64,000 nucleotides of DNA, from NCBI GenBank assembly GCA_019009955.1, contig CM032233.1, forward strand, positions 117,360,001-117,424,000, read 5' to 3'. This document shows positions 12,360-23,780 of this stretch, one piece after another. The notes below the pieces were generated by a model. That model did not search any database. It saw nothing but the letters and a program-made list of their open reading frames with translations, and was not told the origin of the DNA. Every line of letters starts with the position of its first letter. Within the stretch, counting starts at the first letter, position 1. The translations under genes and the position numbers were made by a program. Origin of the DNA: Riptortus pedestris (lineage: Eukaryota; Arthropoda; Insecta; Hemiptera; Alydidae).

Positions 12360-12600
12360 AAGATCAAGTGGGTTAACTGCTGAAATAGGACCAGTGGGAG
12401 GGGGGAATTTCGAAATACCTCGGATGTTATACGTCGGATCGAAAAAGTGTATAAAGACAATCTTATTGACAATTTAGTGTTCTATAAACCTTGTTATACG
12501 TTTTTTCGCTATCAAGAATAGCTTTCAGCTTTTAGTAAGGCCCAACTCCTACTCAAGTCATAATAACTATAATTTTATATATCGTGAGCGAAATAATTCT
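12360..12600 (+). mobile_element. Family A interior fragment
   Basis: GTTAACTGCTGAAATAGGACC, a G-run, GTTATACGTCGGATCG and CCCAACTCCTACTCAAGTCA match the family A interior. It lies between the two halves of the tandem duplication. Confidence 0.6.
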
Positions 12601-12666
12601 AAGCTTAGGATGAGATATATGCAAATTTGTTGTGTAAATTCGTCCTCGGTTGAAATTTTACATTCT

Positions 12667-13114
12667 TGCTTCGTAAATGTTTATTGATTTATACGATACT
12701 CGATATTCCACCGTTTTGTCAACACTTAAGATCATATTTGTTATTGGCTGAATTTAAACCTCGAATAGTGGGGGTTTAGAGGGAGGGGATAACGAAAATT
12801 CAAAGTGTCTCCTTTATAATGAGTAAGGTCGTAAAAGTTATAGATACAATCATGTTAAACTATTGATGCTCTAGAATTGTTGTTCTATACTTTTTCTCAT
12901 AGCTCAAATATTATGCCAGTAATTCATACTTTATTTTTTTCAGTTAAATAGACGGCGAGATGTGATGGCCAGTTTATTATACCTGAACGTGGGAAATCTG
13001 CTTAGTTTACGCAACCCTTGGGAGACCGACTTTTATTGTCATCCTCTAGGTAGGATCGATAGGCATTTGAGGAAATTTTACGATAACCGCGTCTAGAGTA
13101 CAGCCTCAAAAACT
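12667..13114 (+). mobile_element. Family A composite, second half of a tandem duplication
   Basis: It repeats 11818-12265, including the distinctive GACGGCGAGATGTGATGGCC segment 849 bp further on and the same A-to-A junction. Scattered substitutions and small indels show the duplication is not recent. Confidence 0.7.
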
Positions 13115-13850
13115 ATTTCCCTTATTCGAAAATTGATAAAATTTCAATGTTGCGGTTTGCAATTACATTTGGAACTTCCTTGTTATGGAACGGCTCAAGA
13201 GGGAAGGGTACCAGGTGTCTTACTAGAACTGCCTCGTCAGGAAGGTACCAATTATATGTTTCAAAGTCAGCTCTGGAGAATGTGAGATCTTAATCCAAAA
13301 TTAAATGACTGTATTCCATCTCTTTGTTCTTATGAAACGTTCCCAAAATAACGAAAACTCAGAGACACGTGGAAATGTATACCAAAAACACTAAGACAGA
13401 GAATTGGAAATCTGTGTTAAATTCAATCTACTACATAGCTTGGCACAAATGGATAAATGGAACAATTAAAACTAAAATCTAAACAAAATTGAATGCAATC
13501 AGATGATGATTAATAAATAGACAAATAGAGAAACTGCAATTAACATTCGAGCAACTTACACAATCTAGACAGTTGTAGTTTAAAACGCTTAACTTAAATT
13601 GAGTTGTTATTGAAAACAGTGAAATACTAGCATTAAATCAGTAAAGCGGCTTCAGAGTTTTACTCGGTAGTGTAGGTATAATTTTGGTCCCTCCCCCCTC
13701 CCTCCAACCATACTTATTTAATTTTTTTATTTCTACTGCCATCGAACCTCCTCACTCTCCCTTTAAAAAAAAGCTACTAAAGTTAAACTCATTCCGCGAA
13801 TAAAGAATTTCTTCTAAATTCTCTCAATACAACCTAGTAGATCAGAAGAA
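13115..13850. other. Unassigned stretch; A-related junction at its end
   Basis: The bulk has no recognised content. The last ~60 bp (CGCGAATAAAGAATTTCTTC .. AACCTAGTAGATCAGA) also precede the A copy at 28200, so this piece belongs to a rearranged A subfamily. Confidence 0.45.
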
Positions 13851-14300
13851 AGTCCGTCACGCAGAAGCTGCGTTACCTAAGCAGACTTCCCGCGTGCGTC
13901 ACGTATTTGCATTTATCTCAAAACATAAAGGTTCAATGAAAACAATGTTTTGTATTTGGGCTTTAATTGAAGTGGTTCATGATATAACAGCTTTTTGTTA
14001 ATATGAATTGAGTAGGAGTTACGGGTTTATTGATGGCCGAAAACTAAGAAATTCCAATATCCTGGTTAATAATAGAGTAGTGAAAAAACTTACATAACAA
14101 AATTTATAGAATATTACATTTTCAATAAAATGGTTCTGTTCAGGTTGTCATTCCCACGCATAATAACGGAGATATTAAGAATTTTCTAAATTCTCCCCCT
14201 CTAACCCCCTCTCCCTCCGACTTAAATAATCGAGTTCGGTAAAGATAAAACAAAAATTGCGAATGCTAGAGCGTTAACAGATATACATATATAAATATAA
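13851..14300 (-). mobile_element. Family A copy, rearranged subfamily
   Basis: It starts AGTCCGTCACGCAGAAGCTG, TAAGCAGACTTCCCGCGTG and continues through the reversed A interior to GCGAATGCTAGAGCGTTAAC. The upstream junction is shared with 28111-28861, showing that this arrangement itself was mobile or was duplicated. A family B element is inserted in its TA tract. Confidence 0.75.
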
Positions 14301-14317
14301 TATATAATATATATATA

Positions 14318-15276
14318 CTAGCTCAGATACCCGGCTTCGCTCGGGAATTCATTTCAGGCTGAATGGTGATGGTATATTTTTGGCAAGACTTTACTTTGCA
14401 CAATATTTTGACATTTACCCGTTCCAGTGTTTAGGGTTAATACCCGTTGTTGGCATTTGTTAATAATAAAATTATTTTTTTATGTAAGTTTTCACTGTCC
14501 TGCATATTGTCATATTTCCCGTCTCTTGTGCATTATGCATAGATTTGAATTATTAAGGAGAAAAAATTGACATACATTTGAATTAATTCTTTCAGGTGAG
14601 GTACCTCGTAGTTCATATTGAAAAGAAGTGTTGAGCAAATTTCTCTAAATAACAAAATAAACAACTTTTGTTATGTGCATATTTGCCGAAACCCCAATAG
14701 GAAATCATTATTATTAATTTCAGGCCTCCCTTATAACCCCCACTCCTGCCCGTCCCTAGAAATGTTAGTATAGCTTATTATAATGAAGGCGTTAGTACTA
14801 ATTCACATACCGAGTTTGGTTTAATTCGTTTGGTTGAGTCTTTAGTGCCAAATATATTTGTGGTCTCTCGCTATAGTTTATAGCGTATAACTCATTTATG
14901 CTTCCGTATACGGCAAAAGTGCATGTAACAAACGTTACTCTAAATAACAAAATAAACAACTTTTGTTATGTGCATATTTGCTGAAAAAGCAATAGGAAAC
15001 GAAATATCGCTATTTTTAATTTCAGGCCTCTCATATAACCCCCACTCCTGTTCGTCTCAGAGAATTTTAATATAGCCTAAAGTCTAAGTTGGGTTAGTAG
15101 TAATATACATACAAAGTTTCATAAAATTCGGTTCAGCCGTTTATGCGTGAAAAGGTAACAAACAAACAAACAAACATACACGAAAGAAACAAAATGCAGT
15201 TATGGTGTCTATTACATGTGAAACGAAAAGTTATCGTGAAATTTCGCGAAAAAAATCAATGTACAGTCAGAGGTTA

Positions 15277-15280
<4 letters not shown>
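14318..15280 (-). mobile_element. Family B: non-autonomous Helitron-like element
   Basis: On the minus strand the 3' end reads CCCGAGCGAAGCCGGG, a hairpin with CCCG/CGGG stem, then TATCTGAG, CTAG and the host T of a TA tract. Hairpin, CTRR and T is the canonical Helitron 3' end. The other end is near ACCTCTGTC..TGTACATTG, where a 5' TC could lie, but the exact start is hidden in TA repeats. The body holds about two tandem units with TATTTGCYGAAA and CCCACTCCTG motifs. There is no Rep/helicase coding, so it is non-autonomous. Confidence 0.7.

Positions 15281-15339
<59 letters not shown>
15281..15339. repeat. (TA)n microsatellite
   Basis: About 30 TA units follow the end of the family B element. 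Confidence 0.9.
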
Positions 15340-15340
<1 letters not shown>

Positions 15341-15364
15341 TACACAGGGTAACTTCCCGTGCCA

Positions 15365-15535
15365 CACCTCTTATAATCTCCAATAATTTTCATTGAAGAC
15401 TGAGACTTTCTGTTAAATATAAACCTTATAGCTCTCTTATGCAATTTACATATTAAGATATGATATTTTGAGTTTCCCTCATGCGTAGCGCAATAAGTTA
15501 ACCGACTATATAGTACATAGTAATATATATATATA
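15365..15535 (-). pseudogene. Fragment of LINE reverse transcriptase (thumb region)
   Basis: The minus-strand frame reads YSRLTYCATHEGNSKYHI then LICKLHKRAIRFIFN. The pattern Y..LTY....GN....I..L.KRAIR.I is typical of the region after the polymerase core in jockey/R1-type LINEs. Both sides run into TA repeats; nothing else of the element is present. Assignment to LINE is by motif; the clade is uncertain. Confidence 0.55.
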
Positions 15536-15920
15536 TATATGATCTCAGCAGTCTCAGTGGAAGGTCCTAAGAATGCTAGTCTCACAAAAGCGGTCAGTAC
15601 CCAAAAAGTTCGAGTTTAATATTGACAAGGCCCGTAAAAGTATATATAAGTCGGTATTTGATTACACTTGCCTTTTCCCCCTTCATCAGTCAAATTTTTG
15701 TATAATCCTTACCCTACTCGGTATATAAATCGCTCATTTTAAACTAAAGATCATGTTCGGTTAGGGCCGAAATTGGACAGGGGGAAGAAAAACTGAAAAA
15801 TCGAAATATCTCCATTACTTTCGTATCGAATATTTGTTTATAACCTATCTTGCTGCACGTTTAATTTTCTATATATGTTTTTCTATACAATTTTTCTCTA
15901 TCTGGAACATTAAACTTTAC

Positions 15921-16815
15921 ACGACAAGGCTATGTGACCCATGACAAATTTGACAATTAGGTGTCATACATGATGATACCTACCTGTCATATGCATATTT
16001 TCCATTTTATTCTGCTCAGAATCACTATACTTGTCTTAAAATAACATTTAGAAAAGTTAAGAAGAATAGTGTGTGCTTGTGAGTACCCCCCCCCCTTCGT
16101 CACCAATGAGAGTTTAAAATGAAATATTTAATAAAAATATACAAAAAATATTTATTATATTATAACATACCATGTAATACCTTTACTTACGAAATAAATA
16201 AGCAAAGAAGCATATATAAGTAGCATATTATTATTATACAAAAATATACCTAAGTATAAAAAATTATATACAAACATTAACCTACTCAGTACAAAAAAAA
16301 AAATCAAAGGACATTTATTTATAAGGAATATAATACAAAAACAATAAACAAAAATAACATGAAACTATTCACTTGATGATTCGTTATTGGCAAAACATTT
16401 AGGGAAACAATAGTATGCTATGTGCTCACCGCAAATACTTCTTTGGCATTTACAGCAAAGAGGGGTACGTACCTCTTCTATTTTTTTTATTATTTATAAA
16501 TTACTATCACTTTCTTCCATTTGTCTTAAAAGTTCATTTCTAATCTCATCTTCAGTGATAAATAGTGAATTCAGTGTCATAGAAAATTTACAAAAGGGAA
16601 GTTAAACAACAAGGCTGTGTCAAATACGACACCTACCGGCACAAACACTCCGAAAAAGTACGAAAAATGGTGAAGGACAGAGCGTGCAATGACCTTGACA
16701 TGTAGTTGACTATTGAATAGGAGGGTATTAAGCACACTAGTCTTGTCCTGTTTGTTACTACTTCATGAGTGTACAACTTACGGCATAGGTGTCACGTATG
16801 ACGCAGGCTTGTCGT
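15921..16815 (-). mobile_element. piggyBac-like element, deletion derivative
   Basis: The ends are inverted repeats: left ACGACAAGGCTATGTGACCC; right, reverse complement, ACGACAAGCCTGCGTCATAC. TTAA follows the right end (16816-16819) and TTAC, a likely mutated TTAA, precedes the left. A third copy of the end lies inside at about 16603. On the minus strand a frame at about 16373-16460 reads PLCCKCQRSICGEH then CFPKCFA, the CxxC..C.EH..C..C pattern of the piggyBac C-terminal zinc-binding domain. Just upstream (16500-16580) EDEIRNELLRQMEESDSNL resembles the acidic N-terminus. The catalytic centre is deleted, so N- and C-terminal parts lie side by side. Confidence 0.7.
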
Positions 16816-16819
16816 TTAA

Positions 16820-17399
16820 AGGTTAACCGAGATGTTTGCATTTTTTTAATATTCAGCCTTCACTAAACCCCCACTTATCGTCATCACACTTTAAAAATAA
16901 GCAAATATATAAAGGAAACCTCTTATTCCAAGCCTTTATACCAAATATAGTTTTCTACAGATCTTTACTAGAGGAGATAAATGCAAATTAGTTGTGAGGT
17001 GAAGTTATGAATATGTTTATTTGTTCTATACCATACTCGGTATTCATCCGTTTCGTTTGTAGATCATATTGTTTAATGGCTGATATTGGAGTAGGAATGG
17101 GGGGAGTGGGAGAGGGAGTTAGAATATTCAAAATATCTTTGTTATTATCAGTCGGATCGAAAAATGTTATAGAGCAAATCTTGTTAAACTATTGATGGTC
17201 TACAATTGTTGCTGTATACATTTTTTCGTAACTCATACAGTAAGCAAACTTCAGTAAATCCCCTCTTCTAATCTTTGGATTTTTTACATTTCTGAGGATA
17301 ATATAACAACATTAATTGATTCACGGCAATTGTTTGTTTTTAAACGTTTTTTTTAAACTCAAATATTAAGCGAGTTATCCATAATTTTCGGTTAACAAC
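16820..17399 (+). mobile_element. Family A interior fragments
   Basis: GGTTAACCGAGATGTTTGCA, TTCACTAAACCCCCACTTAT and, from about 17075, TAATGGCTGATATTGGAGTA with its G-run mark two partial, overlapping pieces of family A. They are interrupted by the LINE tail at 17400. Confidence 0.55.
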
Positions 17400-18189
17400 C
17401 TTAATGACGAAGACTGAAGACCTACTTGAACAACTTGTAACATTCCAGAAATTCAAATAAAGGGTTAGAACCGCCACTATAAATAATACTGATGCCATAC
17501 CTGTCGGTGGAGATCGGCGTCACTGGCTGATTGTCGAGTACTGCTGGCATTGTGCTTACGATGCGATGGCACCATCTTCAAGCCTGTTAATAGTTGTACT
17601 TAGTTAGATGTCCGTTAGTCAGTTGGTTATATGCGTCTGGTCACCGTATTAGTTTGTTTACGTTTAGATTGTAACAACCCCTTGACGATAAGACATATAC
17701 TGGCAGAATGCCGAAAACGACAACACCAGGACTTCCCCTACGACTTACAAATCTTTTGACGGAAGGCAACCCATACATTAACAACATATTCTCATACCTA
17801 TGCAAAATTCAAAAATATGACAAAATTTAACATACAAATTAAGTCTGTGGTGTGCAACAAGATTTCAAATTATATACATTAATTGTATTAGTTGCGTGTG
17901 TATACATGTATATGTTTACCCTGATGGAGAAAATTGCGGCAACCATGAGCAAAAGTACCATTTTCAGCCATTCATTTCCTATTCATCATCCACAACCATG
18001 CTCATCACCATTTTTTTTTGTTCACGTATATAAAGTTTATTTATTTCACTTTTGTTTTTTGGTATTTGTTATTGTTACTTGTTGTTAATTCTTATCTATT
18101 TTACTTTTGTTATTTAACTTTGTACAATTTTCGACTTTTGAAAGGGCTAATCACCTTTGATGTGATGTCCATAAATAAATAAAAAATTG
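17400..18189 (+). pseudogene. 5'-truncated LINE tail
   Basis: At about 17665 a frame reads DCNNPLTIRHILAEC, the C..H....C zinc motif found after RNase H in I/R1-type LINEs; the frame stops soon after. The tail ends TTTGATGTGATGTCCATAAA TAAATAAA. Sequence before and after (GTTAACAACCTTA near 17391 and GTTATCAACCTTC near 18190) matches at 11 of 13 bases and is probably a decayed target duplication. The first ~240 bp are not recognised and could be another repeat fused to the tail. Confidence 0.5.
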
Positions 18190-18345
18190 TTATCAACCTT
18201 CAGTAAAACTCCACTTCTAGTCATCCTATTTTAGAAGATTTCCCTTAGGGGAAATTAGCTATCGAGGTTGTATCCACGTCGCGATTTTCAAAAACAATTC
18301 TCAAGTAGCCATCGATCCTACCTAAGGTCAAATACCCAAAAATCA
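18190..18345 (+). mobile_element. Family A pieces: interior end, then a new 5' end
   Basis: CCTTCAGTAAAACTCCACTT is A interior. From 18233 GAAGATTTCCCTTAGGGGAA, GTATCCACGTCGCGATTTTC and GCCATCGATCCTACC mark the start of another A copy. Confidence 0.6.
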
Positions 18346-19276
18346 ATTCTTGCTGAAATCAGATGGGGGGGGGGTAAGGGAGGGCGAAAATTGAATAAAT
18401 GTTGTTATATACAAACTTTCTTTATCATGAATATTAACCGAGATATTTAGATTTTTTAGTTTTCAACTTTCACTAAACTCCCACTCTTACTCATGTCATA
18501 TTAATAATAACCTGTTATATCATGACCCACTTTATTCTAAGCTTATATACCAAATATTGCTTTCAAGAGACTTTTATTATGCGAGATACATGCAAACTCG
18601 TTTCGTGATGACGCCAGCAATTACTGTTTTTTGCAGTCTAGTTTGGAAAATGTTTATCTGATCTATACCGTTTCAGTCAACACTAAAATTCATATTGTTA
18701 CTGGTTGAAACTATATCCGTTACTATCAGTTGATGTTCTATTATGTTACAGAACCGATCTTGATAAGCTATTTCTACAATAGTTTTTCTATTCATTTTTC
18801 ATAAATCAAGCATTACTACTCTTTTTATATTAACAATAAGCTGTTATATCATGAACCACTTGATTGTAAGGTTAAATACCAAATATTGTTTTCATTGAAC
18901 TTCTTCTTTGTGAAATATATGCAAATACTTTCTGTTGATCCCCTCCGCTTCTTTTGTTCTTGGACTAAAATTTGAGTGATTGAGATAAAAATTATTCTGA
19001 TTCGTTATAAATGCCAGAACTAAATATACTAAATAGTTTTCAATAAAATTAATATGTTCTATTCAGATATATTTCAGTATTTGTTTTTTGGTGAAGAATA
19101 TTTCTATATATATATCTGTTCAGCTCTGAGAGGTTGGCAGACCTGTTTGTTTACAATTCAGACGCTTTCCGTTGGGAGGTAATTAAAATTGACGGAAAGA
19201 TTTCTCATTATAGAACCAACCTTGTTAAGCTATTTCTACAATCCTTGTTTTATGCATTTTTCGTAAATCAAGCATT
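18346..19276 (+). mobile_element. Family A interior, interrupted by a LINE at 19289
   Basis: It carries, in order, TTGCTGAAATCAGATGGG, AATATTAACCGAGATATTTA, CCAAATATTGCTTTCA, ATATGTTCTATTCAGATATA and GTTTGTTTACAATTCAGACG. The match is patchy because of deletions. Confidence 0.6.
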
Positions 19277-19288
19277 AAGCCAGGTATC

Positions 19289-20172
19289 GAAACGAACAAG
19301 CCGACACGTTAGCAAAGGAAGCAGCCCAGGATACCAACATAAACCCAGAATTTGCCCTCGTGCCACTCTCATACATTAAAAAAGACTTACGTACTGACAC
19401 AATACAAAAGTGGAACAGAGAATGGACGACATGTAACAAATCTTACAGTTTACATCAATACATACCAAATATAACTCACAACAACTACAACACAATTAAG
19501 TCACCATCACAAATGCACACAATTTCTAACAGAACATGGACAGACAGGACATTATTTAACAAGATTTAAAATTCAAGACAATGACAAATGTACGTGCGAC
19601 TTACAGACAACACAAACGTTTTTACATATACTTTATGACTGCACAACATTTAGTCAAAATAGATCAAATTTAATAAAGAACATAATTTTAAAAGGAGGTA
19701 ATTGGCCAGAACCACCTCATATTATATTTAACAAATATAATAAAGAATTTATAAAGTTTATCAAAAGTATAGATATGGATGTAGCAAAAATTCATTAGAA
19801 TGTGAAGTTGATTTTGAGGAATGGGAATTATAATTCAATATATTTACCTTACATAGACTCGCAAATTAAACATCGTTGAGTTTATGTTTAATTTCAATTG
19901 ATATGCTTTTGTTCCTATTGTATTTATTTATTTACTTTTCATTTCATTTATTAATTCTGTTTGTAATTACCATACTTATCTTAATATTGTATTTTATTTT
20001 TATTTTTATTTTTTATTTATTTTTTATTTCTTGAATATTTGAATGTCTGTTGATAAACAAATATTTATTGTAAAATAATGATGTATTTAAACAAAATAAT
20101 ACATGTAATATGTCATGTGGCAATGGAACATGTATTCGAATAAATAACTCCTCACAGGGTTACTATGAGGAG

Positions 20173-20200
<28 letters not shown>
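19289..20200 (+). pseudogene. 5'-truncated LINE with RNase H end, zinc motif and poly(A)
   Basis: The direct repeat AAGCCAGGTATC at 19277-19288 and 20201-20212 defines the insertion exactly. It opens in frame with GNEQADTLAKEAAQ, the conserved C-terminal motif of LINE-encoded RNase H, and runs through VPLSYIKKDLRTDTIQKWNR. One frameshift near 19530 separates this from TGHYLTRFKIQDNDKCTCDL and HILYDCTTF, the C..C..H....C motif of I/R1-type LINEs, ending near 19797. An AT-rich 3' UTR and about 30 A residues follow. It is a dead 5' truncation typical of target-primed reverse transcription. Confidence 0.85.
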
Positions 20201-20203
<3 letters not shown>

Positions 20204-20212
20204 CCAGGTATC

Positions 20213-20352
20213 CTTTTTTATCAGCCTACAGTAAACTCCCACTTCTACCCTGAAATCTTTAATTAGAAATAGAGAATATACACTGAGATAAGATCACCAG
20301 TATATCATCGAACACTGTGCGAAATCTCCTTTTTTTCCGCAGCCCCTGCGTG
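20213..20352 (+). mobile_element. Family A 3' end after the LINE
   Basis: It resumes with CAGTAAACTCCCACTTCTAC and ends with the hairpin region CCGCAGCCCCTGCGT, GAAGGACTT. Confidence 0.7.
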
Positions 20353-20809
20353 AAGGACTTTTATTTGATATCGTCATATAAATCATAAGCTGTTATATCA
20401 TGAACCACTTGATTATAAGGTTAAGTACCAAATATTGTTTTCATTGAACTTTTTCTTTTAGAAAGACGTTCTGTCGATTCCCGGCCCCCCCTTCTTTTGT
20501 AATTGGATTACTAAAATTTTAGTGATTGAGCTAAAAATTACTCTGTTTCATTATGAATTACAGCGCCCGCTATAGGTAATAGTTTTCAAAAAAATTACTA
20601 TGTTATATTCTGGTATATTTCATTCTTTTTTTATTTCCAGTGTAAAATATTTCTATCTATATAGTCAGCTCTGCGAGGTTGGCTTGCTTGTTTGTTTACC
20701 ATTCAGACGTCTTCCATTATAGAGATTATTAGCTTGTAAATTGACAAATATTTATCATTCCCGTTTGTATTTATTTACTGTGGTGTTACCGGTATGTAGA
20801 TTTATTATC
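20353..20809 (+). mobile_element. Family A 3' half, lacking the hairpin
   Basis: TAAGCTGTTATATCATGAAC, ACCAAATATTG, TTATATTCTGGTATATTTC and TTTGTTTACCATTCAGACG match the long subfamily. It ends at GGTATGTAGATTTATTA, where the next A copy begins. Confidence 0.65.
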
Positions 20810-20924
20810 AGATTCCCCTTAGGGAAAATCAGCTATTGAGGTTATACTCATGATGGGATTTTCGAAAGATTTCTTTAAATGTCCACTGATTCTACTCAGG
20901 GGGTAACGAGAATGTATTTCGTTC

Positions 20925-20997
<73 letters not shown>

Positions 20998-21440
20998 GGG
21001 AGTTATCTCCCTAGTGGTCGCAATTTTTTCCTAATCGTTACGAAATTCGATATATAAACATTTCATGTAAAAAGAAAGATCGAGTTTTGTTAACGGCTGA
21101 ACTCGGGCTTGGGGAAAGGTTTAGAGGGGGGAATTTTGAAAGTTTGAAATATCTCCGTTAATATGGGTCAGCTCGAAAACTTGCATAGAATCCATCATTT
21201 TATAAATGTAAATATTCTATAGATGTTGTTATGTACGTTTTTTCACTATCTTAATAATTAACCAAGATACTTGCAAATTGTTTTTAGATATTTTTTTAGT
21301 TTTCTGCCTTCAGTAAACCCCCACTCCAACTTATGTCATAGTAACAATATGCTGTTATATTATGAAGCACCTTATTTGAAGTTTATATACCAAATATTGT
21401 TCTCATTGAACTCTTACGTTTTGAGATAAATGCAAATACG
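20810..21440 (+). mobile_element. Family A copy, 3'-truncated
   Basis: The start CAGATTCCCCTTAGGGAAAA is followed by GAGGTTATACTCATGATGGG, a long (TA)n tract (20930-20990) and the interior up to GAGATAAATGCAAATACG. The next A copy begins immediately, head to tail. Confidence 0.7.
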
Positions 21441-22087
21441 TAACAAATTTCCTTCAAAGGACATCAGCTATTGAGGTCGTACGGATGACACGATTTTAGA
21501 AGAATTTCCTCAAATGTCCATCAATCCTACCAAGGAGGTAACAAAAATGAGGTCCGTTGAAAACTGAATATTACTAATACTACCTTATATATATATAAGT
21601 GTCTGTTAACGCTCTAGCGGTCGCAATTTTCGTCTGATCGTTAACAAACTTGATATTTAAACGTTTTATGTAAAAATGAAGATCAAGTTCGTTAACGACT
21701 GAAATCGGACAAGTAGAAGGGGAAGTTTAGATGGGGGGAATTTCAAAAATTCCATTATATCTAATATCTCCGTTATTATACGTTGGATCGAAAAAGTGTA
21801 TAGAACAGTTCTTATTGAAAATTAAATGTTTTATAAGTTGTATACACTTTTTCACTGTCTTGATTATTAACTGAGATATTTTCATTTTTTTTAGTTTTCT
21901 GCCTTCAGTATACCCCCATTCCAACTTATGTCATATTAACAATATGCTGTTATATTATGAAGCACCTTATTTGAAGCCTGTATACCAAATAGTGTTCTCA
22001 TTGAACTCTTACGTTTTGAGATAAATACAAATACGTAGCGCACTTGGGAAATCTGCTCAGGTAACGCAACCCCTGTTTGACGGACTT
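21441..22087 (+). mobile_element. Family A copy, near full length
   Basis: It runs from TTTCCTTCAAAGGACATCAG through the (TA) tract near 21587, GCTCTAGCGGTCGCAATTTT and the usual interior to GGGAAATCTGCTCAGGTAAC, GCAACCCCTGTTTGACGGACTT. The hairpin is slightly mutated. Confidence 0.75.
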
Positions 22088-22151
22088 TCTATTTGCAAAC
22101 CTTCGCCTGGGAAATTTTCATAGTTTACGCAGCCCCTGCTTGACGGACTTT
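22088..22151 (+). mobile_element. Family A 3' end fragment
   Basis: A second hairpin end follows directly: GGGAAATTTTCATAGTTTAC, GCAGCCCCTGCTTGACGGACTT. Two adjacent 3' ends suggest a tandem or nested arrangement. Confidence 0.7.
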
Positions 22152-22707
22152 TTAATAAGAAGATAAGTGGTGTAGTAGAGGAGGGATTGGAATTGAAGCG
22201 GGGAATGTAGGTAGTTGGTAGAGTGGCCGATAGAGGCGGTAGGGGACAGGCCCGATCTAGAAACGGGGCAGGGGAGACCAGCCTCCGACATCTACCGCCC
22301 GCACTCCCAAACTAACATGAAGACTCCCCACCTCAAGGATAGGTGCCGTGTCTGTCGCTCTAGATAGCCGCTCCTTTCAAAACTCTTATTCTAGGCCTTT
22401 ATCGTGTCGAGTGGGCAAACTAAAATTAAATAACCTCCGTAAACATGCGCAAACTAAACAGATTTCCCATCTGCTGCACATTGCCACCAGTATATGGGGT
22501 AAGAATTCGAAAATCGTATTTTTGTCTCAACAAGTTTTATTATTTTTTTTTAGGTTTTTAAACAACACAAACATAGAAGAAAAAGGTTTTCACTTCAAAA
22601 AATAATTTATTATGATATAAACTTACTTAAAATGTAAATGGAAACTTGCATATGATATTTACGAACTTATAAAAAATATATAGAAAAAATTAGATAAGAA
22701 AAATGAA
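22152..22707 (+). other. GC-richer insert without recognised genes
   Basis: 22160-22360 is markedly richer in G and C than its surroundings (GGCGGTAGGGGACAGGCCCG). The rest is AT-rich. The open frame at 22348-22605 has no family signature. It lies between A copies and could be captured or host DNA. Confidence 0.35.
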
Positions 22708-23195
22708 ATCCGTCACGCAGGGGCTGCTTAAACTAAGCAGATTTCACTCGTGAAGTTTAACAACAGATAAATCTACGTACTGGTAACAAAACACCACCAT
22801 GAATATTAAGTGTATATTCCGACGGGAAGCGTCTGAAATGTAAACAAACAGGTCTTCCAACCGTACACCAGAAAGAAAAAAAATTACTGAAATATATCAG
22901 CATATAACATTAATTTTATTGAAAACTAGTTACTATATGTAGTACTGTAATTTATAATGAATCAGAACATTTTTTTATCTCAATCAATCAAATTTTAGTA
23001 GTCCAAGGACTTAAAACTCGAATTTCGAAATCCCCCTCAAAACCCCCCCTCCCACTGGTCAGATTTTAGCCGTGAACGTACCGTTTTAACATAAAACGTT
23101 TAAATATTTATTTTGGAAATGATCAAACAAAAATTGCGACCGATAAATATATACAGTATATAATTTTTAACGGACCTTATTTTCGTCATCTAAGG
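22708..23195 (-). mobile_element. Family A copy
   Basis: It starts ATCCGTCACGCAGGGGCTGC and TTAAACTAAGCAGATTTCAC and continues through the reversed interior (AGTAGTCCAAGGACTT, CCCCCCTCCCACTGGTCAGA) to AACGGACCTTATTTTCGTCA. The extreme 5' end is missing. Confidence 0.75.
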
Positions 23196-23608
23196 CTTAT
23201 TATGGTAAATACAATTTTTATATAGGACATTTCCAATTGAAACATTTCTGAATTTATAATGATGAATAGTCTTTTCTCAGCGAAATCGTTATTCTAAGTA
23301 TATGTTCTTTCTATTTCCTGGATAAAACGAATATTAATGAAGATATTTGACGAAAAGGTGCGTTGACGTCAACAGGGATGAAAATATAGATACAAATACA
23401 CAAATTTGGTTCTTTGTTGAAAGATTTGAATTCATAATGGACGAAATATGGGTATTAGGATAAATAAAGGATAAATGAACTTGGCACAGAATTATTAAAT
23501 GATGTTGTACTTGAAAGAATTCAAACCTGGAAGTTCTAAATGGAGTGAGTGGAAATAAAATTAGCATACCCTTTGGATCTTTATGGTGCTACCCTAGTAG
23601 TCAGTTTC
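23196..23608. other. Unassigned stretch
   Basis: No coding or repeat signal that I can support. Confidence 0.35.
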
Positions 23609-23780
23609 AGCAGATTTCCCTTAAGAGAAATCAACTATTGTATTGAGGTTGTACTCATGGCGTGACTTTTGAAAAATTGTCTAAATGTCCATGGATCATA
23701 CAGTATATGACAAAAATGAGGCTCCTTCAAAATTTTATATATTAAATTAAATTATATATATATATATATATATAAAATTA
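23609..23780 (+). mobile_element. Family A 5' end and TA tract
   Basis: CAGCAGATTTCCCTTAAGAG, TATTGAGGTTGTACTCATGG and AAATGTCCATGGATC are followed by GACAAAAATGAGGCTCC and a (TA)n tract. Confidence 0.75.
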
